Below, piece after piece: positions 29,863 through 35,412 of a DNA stretch of 35,412 bases; within the stretch, counting starts at the first letter, position 1, and every line of letters begins with the position of its first letter. The notes beneath the pieces were generated by a model. That model was not told the DNA's origin. It did no database searches and was given only the letters and a program-made list of their open reading frames with translations. Both the position numbers and the translations under genes were made by a program. The DNA is from Halorussus sp. MSC15.2 (GTDB lineage Archaea; Halobacteriota; Halobacteria; Halobacteriales; Haladaptataceae): positions 1 to 35,412 of the forward strand of contig NZ_VSLZ01000013.1 of the NCBI RefSeq assembly GCF_010747475.1, given 5' to 3'.

Positions 29863-31466
29863 GCGTGACCACCTCCGTTACCGAGGACGGCCTCGACGTA
29901 CTCCTGTCTGTCGAGCGCGGCGTGCGCGCCCGCCTCGGCGGCTCGCATCACCACGTCGAAGCCGACGCCGAGGACCGCGATGGCCAGCGCGAGTGCCACC
30001 ACGACCGCGACCAGCGAGAACTTCGCCTCGCCGTGCTGGACCAGCAGCGGCGGGTCGCCCCAGAAGCCGCGGGTCCACGCTCGGGAGAAGTACGCGATGG
30101 TCAGAATCGCGCCGAACAGCGCGACTCCCAACGCGAGCCACGACTCGACTCGGCCCGCCGCGTCGAACACGAGCATCTTGCCGAAGAAGCCCGACAGCGG
30201 CGGGATGCCGATGAGCGCGAGCGCGCCGACGAAGAACCCGCCCGAGAGCCACGGCGCGGTCTCGGTCAGGCCGCCGAGGTCGGGGAACTGCTCGGAGCCG
30301 ACCGCGTCGTACACTGCGCCGCTGGCCATGAACAGCAGGCTCTTGGCGAATCCGTGGTTCAGGGCGTAGACCAGCGCGGCCGCGACGCCGAGGACGCGAA
30401 TCTCCTCGGTCGGCGCGGTCGCCGCGATGGCCAGCGGTAGGACGATGAACCCGACCTGTCCGATGGACGAGTACGCGAGCAGACCGTCGATGTCGTCGCG
30501 ACCGACCGCGCCGACGCCGCCGACGATGATGCTCGCGGCCGCCATCACGAACAGAATCGGGCCGTAGAACGCCAGCAGCGCGCTCCCGTCGTCCGGGACC
30601 GCGAAGCCCGGGAGCGACACTCCCGAGAGCGCGGCCGCGCCGAACACCGTGAAGTACACGCGGATGATGGCGTAGACGCCCACTTTCTTGACGACACCGG
30701 CCAGCATCGCTGAGACCGGCGCGGGCGCGGCGCGGTACGCCGCAGGCACCCAGAACTGGAACGGCGCGAGTCCGGCCTTCAGCGCGAAGACGGCGAACAG
30801 CAGCGCCGACAGGCCGAGGACCGGGGCGATTCCCCCGTCCGCGAGACCGTACGCGGCCGGGTTGGCCACGCGCCGGGAGAGGTCGGCCATGTTGAGCGTC
30901 CCGGTGGTTGCGTAGAGACCGCCGATGGCGAGCAGCATGACCGCGCTCCCGACGAGGTTGAGGACCACGTAGTGGAGCGCGGCGCGGGTGTGTTCCGGAC
31001 CGCTGTAGAACACCACGAGGACGTAACTCGACATCAGCATCACCTCGAACCAGACGAACAGGTTGAAGATGTCGCCGGTGAGGAACGACCCCGTGACCCC
31101 GACCAGCATGAAGTGGAACAGGGGATGGTAGGAGACCCGCTGACCGTACGTATCGACGTAGCTTGCCGAGAAGACGAGCGCCGCGAGGGCGACGACCGCC
31201 GAGAACGCGAGCATGAACGCCGACAGGGAGTCGGCCACGAGCGTGATGCCGAACGGGGCCTGCCACCCCGATAGCTGGTAGCTGAACACCTCGGTCGCGC
31301 CGAGCGGGTCCACCTTCGAGACCAGCCACGCGACCGCCCCGAGGTAGCCAAGACCGCCGAGCAGGCTGAGCGTGACCTGAACCCGGTCGAACCGCCGGGT
31401 CACCAGGGTGGCGATTGCGGTGAGCATCGCCACGAGGAGCGGTGCGACGACGAACTGCTGGCTCAT
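29859..31466 (-). CDS. mrpD: Mrp antiporter subunit MrpD
   Basis: A 535-residue, ~14-helix proton-conducting subunit homologous to NuoM/NuoN of respiratory complex I. The helix-5 glutamate is Glu141 in FNLFVWFEVMLMSSYVLVVF; the Lys-bearing segment FALKAGLAPFQFWVPAAYRA and VSAMLAGVVKKVGVYAIIR mark the ion channel. With MrpA it carries protons inward to drive Na+ export. ATG 31466 overlaps the mrpC stop by four bases. Confidence 0.96.
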   Translation of the reverse strand: MSQQFVVAPLLVAMLTAIATLVTRRFDRVQVTLSLLGGLGYLGAVAWLVSKVDPLGATEVFSYQLSGWQAPFGITLVADSLSAFMLAFSAVVALAALVFSASYVDTYGQRVSYHPLFHFMLVGVTGSFLTGDIFNLFVWFEVMLMSSYVLVVFYSGPEHTRAALHYVVLNLVGSAVMLLAIGGLYATTGTLNMADLSRRVANPAAYGLADGGIAPVLGLSALLFAVFALKAGLAPFQFWVPAAYRAAPAPVSAMLAGVVKKVGVYAIIRVYFTVFGAAALSGVSLPGFAVPDDGSALLAFYGPILFVMAAASIIVGGVGAVGRDDIDGLLAYSSIGQVGFIVLPLAIAATAPTEEIRVLGVAAALVYALNHGFAKSLLFMASGAVYDAVGSEQFPDLGGLTETAPWLSGGFFVGALALIGIPPLSGFFGKMLVFDAAGRVESWLALGVALFGAILTIAYFSRAWTRGFWGDPPLLVQHGEAKFSLVAVVVALALAIAVLGVGFDVVMRAAEAGAHAALDRQEYVEAVLGNGGGHA

Positions 31467-31807
31467 GCGCTATCACCCAGTTCGAGGAGGTCGATGGTTC
31501 CGTGTTCCTCGTACACCCGGTACGTGAGGACGAGCGCGAACGCTGTCGTCCCGAACCCGATGACGATGGCGGTCAGCACGAGCGCCTGCACCAGCGGGTC
31601 CGTGACGGCGTGTTCGCCGCCGTGCCCGCCGTGTCCGAGGATGGGGACGCTCCCGGAGAGACCGCCCATCGTCACGAGGTAGACGTTCGCCGACTGGCTG
31701 ATGATGGTGACGCCCCACACGACTCGGACCACGTCCCGGCGCAGGACGAGGAACGTCCCGAGCGCGAACAGCACGCCCAACACGGCGGCGAGGACGTACT
31801 GGGTCAT
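31463..31807 (-). CDS. mrpC: Mrp antiporter subunit MrpC
   Basis: 114 residues, three helices, related to NuoK. WGVTIISQSANVYLVTMGGL followed by ALVLTAIVIGFGTTAFALVL is the family core. A His/Gly-rich loop GHGGHGGEHAV lies between helices 2 and 3. ATG 31807 is in a four-base overlap with mrpB. The long in-frame upstream extension is antisense-type sequence over mrpB and is rejected. Confidence 0.95.
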   Translation of the reverse strand: MTQYVLAAVLGVLFALGTFLVLRRDVVRVVWGVTIISQSANVYLVTMGGLSGSVPILGHGGHGGEHAVTDPLVQALVLTAIVIGFGTTAFALVLTYRVYEEHGTIDLLELGDSA

Positions 31808-32268
31808 TCGGTTCCCACCACCGCGAGAATCGTGAGTAGCGCGCCGACCACGACGAAGTAGACGCCGAGGTCGAACGCGAGCGCGCTCGCCACCTCGAAC
31901 TCGCCGTAGACGGGGAGGTGGTGGAACACCCAGAACGTCTGGTAGAGGAAGTTGTGGCCGAACAACAGCGGGACGAGACCCGCGACGGCGGCCACGCCCA
32001 GTCCTACCCCGAAGGCGAGTTGGTAGTTCTCCACGATGCCGTGTTCGACCGACTCCAGCAGGGGTTCGCGGTTCTGGTGGAGCAACTCCTCTTCGAGGTA
32101 GTCCAGCCCGTAGATGATGTATATCAGGGCGAACGCGGTCACTGTCAACACCCCGCCGATGAACCCGCCGCCGGGGAGGTTGTGGCCCTGCAACAGCAGG
32201 GCGAGGGCGGTCACGAGGATAAGCGGTACCACTGTTCGGGTCACGGTTCGTGCGATTACCGTACTCAT
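31804..32268 (-). CDS. mrpB: Mrp antiporter subunit MrpB
   Basis: 154 residues, four helices. The stretch LLLQGHNLPGGGFIGGVLT is the MrpB signature (domain DUF4040/MnhB). EYGxx-type acidic loops LEEELLHQNREPLLESVEHG face the cytoplasm. ATG 32268 overlaps the mrpA stop by four bases. Confidence 0.95.
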   Translation of the reverse strand: MSTVIARTVTRTVVPLILVTALALLLQGHNLPGGGFIGGVLTVTAFALIYIIYGLDYLEEELLHQNREPLLESVEHGIVENYQLAFGVGLGVAAVAGLVPLLFGHNFLYQTFWVFHHLPVYGEFEVASALAFDLGVYFVVVGALLTILAVVGTE

Positions 32269-34661
32269 TGAGTCTCACCTCGCTCTCGCATGGCGACCAG
32301 CGTCAGCACCGAGAGGGCGGCCATCGCGACGACCGATATCTCGCCCATCGTGTCGAACGCTCGGAAGTCCACGAGGATGACGTTCACGATGTTGTGGCCG
32401 CCGGCCTCTTCGATGGTCACCGCCGGGTCGGTGAAGAAGTGGGTGATGCTATCGGGCGTGGCCGCGGTCGAGACCAACACGGTCACGAACACGGTCGCAC
32501 CGACGACCGCCGAGAGGACGCCGTCGCGCATCAGTTTCCCGCGGCCCGCGTTCCCGTAGAACGCCGGCAGTTTGTCGAGGACCATCAGGAAGATGACCAG
32601 CGTGAGGGTCTCGACGACCAACTGGGTCAGCGCGAGGTCAGGGGCGGACGCGAGGACGTAGAACACCGCGACCATGAACCCCAGAATCGAGAGGGTCAGC
32701 ACGCCCGAGATGTGCGAGGGCGCGATGGACACCGCAATCGCGCCGACGATGGCGACCCCCAGTACGAGCGCGATGGGGGCCGTGACTGCGAAGTTCGTGA
32801 ACTCGGGCAGCGAGACGCTCGTCGCGGCGTAGCCGGAGAGCGCGAGCGCCGCGACGGCAGCCATCGCCCACGTCACGTAGGTCCGCAGTAGGCCGTTCTG
32901 GACGACCCCGCTCGCCGTGTCGCTCCAGTCGTTCAGACCGAAGACCGCCGAGTCGTAGTACCAGTTGGCGCGCAGGGCGTCCACGTCGGTCAGGCGGTTC
33001 ACGCCGCGGTGAAGCCGACCGTAGAACGGGTAGGCCGCCGCGCCGACGACGAGCGTAATCGCGCTCATCGCCACTGCGGGAGTGAGGTGGGTCGGGAAGT
33101 AGTAGTGGAAGCCGCCGTGGAGGTCGGACTCCGGCGGGAGCGTACTCGCCCAGATTTCCTCGACGAAGTGGTCGAACGGCGCGAAGTGGATTCCGAACGT
33201 GCCGAGGACGCCGCCGAGGCTGATGAGGCCCGCGAGGACGCCGAGCAGGAGCGGCGGCGCGAGCATCGTCGTCGGCGGCGAGTGGACCTTGTGGAGGCCC
33301 GTCGGCTTCTCGCCGAAGAACAGCATCAGGAACCGGATGGAGTAGAGGAAGGTGAAGATACTCCCGAACACCGCGACCGCGGGGTAGAGCCACGCGAGTC
33401 CGCCCGCGTGCGCGGCGGCCTCCCACGCGGCCTTGAACAGGAGTTCCTTGGAGTAGAAGCCGTTGAACGGCGGGACTCCGGCCATCCCGAGCGCCGCGAC
33501 GGCCGTGATGCCCGCGGTTATCGGGAGGTCGTCTTTCAACCCGCCCAGATTCTCTATCTTGCGCGTCCCGGCCTCGTGGGCGATGATGCCGGCCACGAGG
33601 AACAGCGCGGCCTTGAACGCCGCGTGGTTGACGATGTGGAACGCGCCGGTCTCACCCCCGAGTTCGGAGACGAAGCCGAACCCGGCCACGATGAGACCGA
33701 GGTGGCTGGCGGTCGAGTACGCCAGCAGTTCCTTGATGTCGGTCGCGCCGACCGCCAGAATCGCGGCGACCGTCATCGTCGTCAGACCGAGAACGGCGAA
33801 CAGCAACTGCCACTCCTCGCCGACCAGAATCGGTCGGAAGCGCCCGAGGAGGTAGACGCCCGCCTTCACCATCGTGGCCGAGTGGAGGAACGCCGAGACC
33901 GGGGTGGGTGCCTCCATCGCGTTCGGCAGCCAGATGTGGAGCGGGACCTGCGCGGACTTGGCGGCCGCGCCGATGCCGAGGAGTCCGAGGACGGGCAGGA
34001 ACAGCCCCGCCTCACGGAGTTGCTCCTGCACTAGCTCGGCGTGCTCCAGCATCCAGACGATGCTGAACGCGTTCGCCCCGGAGGTCACGTCGAGCAGCAC
34101 GTCGTGCAGCAGCAGGAACCCCACGAGCATGAACAGACCGCCCGAGACGGTGATGAGCATCGACTTGCGGGCGGCGTACTGCGAGCTTTTCTGTCGCTGG
34201 TAGTGACCGATGAGGACGAACGACGAGAGACTGGTCAGTTCCCAGAAGACGAACAGTGCGATGAGGTCGGCGGCGAACGCCACGCCGAGCATCGACCCCA
34301 TGAACGCGAGCAGCGCGGCGTAGTACTTGGCCTGTGCCGGTTCGCCGTGCATGTAGCCGCCGGAGTAGGTGAGGATGAGGACGCCGACGCCGCTGGCGAG
34401 GAAGCCGATGAGCAGCGAGAGGCCGTCGACGTAGAGACTCACCGAGACCCCGAGCGAGGGAATCCACGGGACCGAAATCGCGCCGTGCGTGCCGTACTGG
34501 CTGGCCACGAGACCGAAGCAAGCCAGCGCCACCGCGGCCGCGTAGTAGGCGGTGCGCTCGCCCAGTACGCGGTAGACGAACGGCACCAGCGCGGCGGCCA
34601 CGAACGGCAGGAACACGACGGCGAGTACCGCCGACGCTGCCGGGTCCGGTGTCGGTTGCAC
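32265..34661 (-). CDS. mrpA: Mrp antiporter subunit MrpA (large subunit)
   Basis: 798 residues, the full length of the large Mrp subunit with ~20 helices. The NuoL-like part has Glu141 in [20 protein letters not shown], Lys235 in [20 protein letters not shown] and the block [20 protein letters not shown]. The C-terminal part has [20 protein letters not shown] (MbhD-like) and a final MbhE-like domain with [22 protein letters not shown] 34661 is chosen because a box A (GTTAAGT) lies exactly 27 nt upstream; 61 in-frame upstream codons, including an ATG at 34844, are rejected. It is first of the seven-gene operon and, with MrpD, forms the ion-translocating core. Confidence 0.95.
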   Translation of the reverse strand: MQPTPDPAASAVLAVVFLPFVAAALVPFVYRVLGERTAYYAAAVALACFGLVASQYGTHGAISVPWIPSLGVSVSLYVDGLSLLIGFLASGVGVLILTYSGGYMHGEPAQAKYYAALLAFMGSMLGVAFAADLIALFVFWELTSLSSFVLIGHYQRQKSSQYAARKSMLITVSGGLFMLVGFLLLHDVLLDVTSGANAFSIVWMLEHAELVQEQLREAGLFLPVLGLLGIGAAAKSAQVPLHIWLPNAMEAPTPVSAFLHSATMVKAGVYLLGRFRPILVGEEWQLLFAVLGLTTMTVAAILAVGATDIKELLAYSTASHLGLIVAGFGFVSELGGETGAFHIVNHAAFKAALFLVAGIIAHEAGTRKIENLGGLKDDLPITAGITAVAALGMAGVPPFNGFYSKELLFKAAWEAAAHAGGLAWLYPAVAVFGSIFTFLYSIRFLMLFFGEKPTGLHKVHSPPTTMLAPPLLLGVLAGLISLGGVLGTFGIHFAPFDHFVEEIWASTLPPESDLHGGFHYYFPTHLTPAVAMSAITLVVGAAAYPFYGRLHRGVNRLTDVDALRANWYYDSAVFGLNDWSDTASGVVQNGLLRTYVTWAMAAVAALALSGYAATSVSLPEFTNFAVTAPIALVLGVAIVGAIAVSIAPSHISGVLTLSILGFMVAVFYVLASAPDLALTQLVVETLTLVIFLMVLDKLPAFYGNAGRGKLMRDGVLSAVVGATVFVTVLVSTAATPDSITHFFTDPAVTIEEAGGHNIVNVILVDFRAFDTMGEISVVAMAALSVLTLVAMRERGETQ

Positions 34662-34684
34662 GTGCGAGACTCGCCCCGGACCGG

Positions 34685-34691
34685 ACTTAAC
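34685..34691 (-). promoter_or_regulatory. Box A for the mrp operon
   Basis: GTTAAGT on the minus strand, centred 27 nt before GTG 34661; it fixes the mrpA start. Confidence 0.6.
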
Positions 34692-34721
34692 AGTTCTCAA
34701 ATTTGGGTCGCGGTCACGGGG

Positions 34722-34747
34722 TCGCCCACAAGCACGCCCGTGGGCGA
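34722..34747. promoter_or_regulatory. 8-bp inverted repeat upstream of the mrp promoter
   Basis: TCGCCCAC (34722-34729) and GTGGGCGA (34740-34747) are perfectly complementary across 10 nt. The repeat sits ~30-60 nt upstream of the mrp box A in the divergent spacer with the phosphoribosyltransferase gene. Candidate binding site for a regulator; no evidence of which. Confidence 0.45.
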
Positions 34748-34856
34748 GACACGTTTCAATTATTACGGACCAAGTGCGCCAAAAGCTACAGACCCCGTAG
34801 AGGGGCGGTCCCACGGCGTAGAGAATCCCTCGCACGGTAGCCACGCGATTCCGTCA

Positions 34857-34864
34857 GCTTTTAT
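34857..34864 (+). promoter_or_regulatory. Box A for hpt
   Basis: AGCTTTTTATT region, TTTTTATT centred ~27 nt before the ATG at 34887; leaderless. Confidence 0.6.
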
Positions 34865-34886
34865 TGTCGTGTCGAGTACCCCCAAC

Positions 34887-35412
34887 ATGGATAAACTGAG
34901 GCAGTCGCTGCTCGACGCGCCAATCATCGAGAAAGACGGGTACCACTACTTCGTACACCCCATCAGCGACGGGATTCCGATGCTGGAACCCGGCCTGCTT
35001 CGAGAGATAGTCATCCAGATTATCCGGAAGGCCGAACTGGAGGACGTGGACAAAATCGTCACGCCCGCGGCGATGGGCATCCACATCTCCACTGCGGTGT
35101 CGCTGATGACCGACATCCCGCTGGTGGTCATCCGCAAGCGCGAGTACGGACTGGAGGGCGAAGTCGCGCTCTCCCAGCAGACGGGCTACTCCGAGAACGA
35201 GATGTACGTCAACAACGTCCACGACGGTGACCGGGTCCTCCTCCTCGACGACGTTCTCAGCACGGGCGGGACGATGAAGGCAATCACCGAAGCGCTCGAA
35301 CACATCGGCGCGGACGTGGCCGACGTGCTCGCGGTCATCAAGAAGGAAGGGCCGAACGAACTCGACGACACCGACTACGACGTGAAGACGCTCATCAACG
35401 TGGACGTGCGAG
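34887..35412 (+). CDS. hpt: Hypoxanthine/guanine phosphoribosyltransferase (3' partial)
   Basis: 175 residues to the window edge, probably lacking only the last few. The PRPP-binding motif [13 protein letters not shown] (117-129, with Asp121-Asp122) is intact; the start [20 protein letters not shown] and [20 protein letters not shown] match the archaeal HGPRTase branch of the APRT-like family. It salvages hypoxanthine and guanine to IMP and GMP with PRPP. Adenine phosphoribosyltransferase is the alternative, but this subfamily is annotated as hypoxanthine/guanine-specific in archaea. Divergent from the mrp operon. Confidence 0.9.
   Translation, partial: MDKLRQSLLDAPIIEKDGYHYFVHPISDGIPMLEPGLLREIVIQIIRKAELEDVDKIVTPAAMGIHISTAVSLMTDIPLVVIRKREYGLEGEVALSQQTGYSENEMYVNNVHDGDRVLLLDDVLSTGGTMKAITEALEHIGADVADVLAVIKKEGPNELDDTDYDVKTLINVDVR

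Overview
The window is a high-GC chromosomal segment from a halophilic archaeon (class Halobacteria). The signs are acidic proteins, bacterioruberin carotenoid genes, an S-layer glycoprotein with a Thr-rich stalk and PGF-CTERM tail, its archaeosortase, archaeal Srp19, Gar1, DphB and Trm5, and mostly leaderless genes with a TATA-like box A about 27 nt before the start codon. The genus cannot be fixed from what I can see. No transposase, phage gene, CRISPR array or rRNA was found.

Layout. 1-1342: the end of a Thr-rich surface protein with a DUF7282-like domain, a small unknown gene, and the srp19-gar1 pair. 1627-5549: a cobalamin ABC importer (btuF divergent from btuC, then btuD); a hairpin-containing element that looks repetitive lies between btuC and btuD. 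5599-6968: a frameshifted Tat lipoprotein and a small membrane protein. 7116-11333: carotenoid genes crtD-lyeJ-cruF, facing crtB. 11595-13491: an acidic-tailed unknown protein and a saccharopine-dehydrogenase-like reductase. 13524-17077: tRNA-Thr(CGT), trm5, a CPA1 sodium/proton antiporter and dphB. 17183-22922: archaeosortase artA, the S-layer glycoprotein and an S-layer-like paralog, all on the minus strand. 23143-26554: a tandem-VOC protein, a near-artA-type membrane protein coupled to a Drg GTPase, a small unknown protein and ribosomal protein L11. 26802-28561: a DUF7344-type regulator and coaBC. 28603-34661: a complete seven-gene Mrp antiporter operon in A-to-G order. 34887 to the end: a purine phosphoribosyltransferase, cut by the window edge.

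How the genes work together. The clearest theme is the cell surface. ArtA sits next to two PGF-CTERM glycoproteins that are presumably its substrates, and BtuF, elsewhere in the window, would be a third but for a one-base frameshift exactly in its PGF-CTERM helix. A second theme is ion homeostasis (a single-subunit antiporter plus Mrp). A third is C50 carotenoid synthesis, with both the C40 entry enzyme and the C50 branch present.

The strongest points for a second look are the artA/S-layer cluster, the two single-base frameshifts (each restorable by one inserted base), the structured btuC-btuD spacer, and several palindromes lying on predicted promoters.
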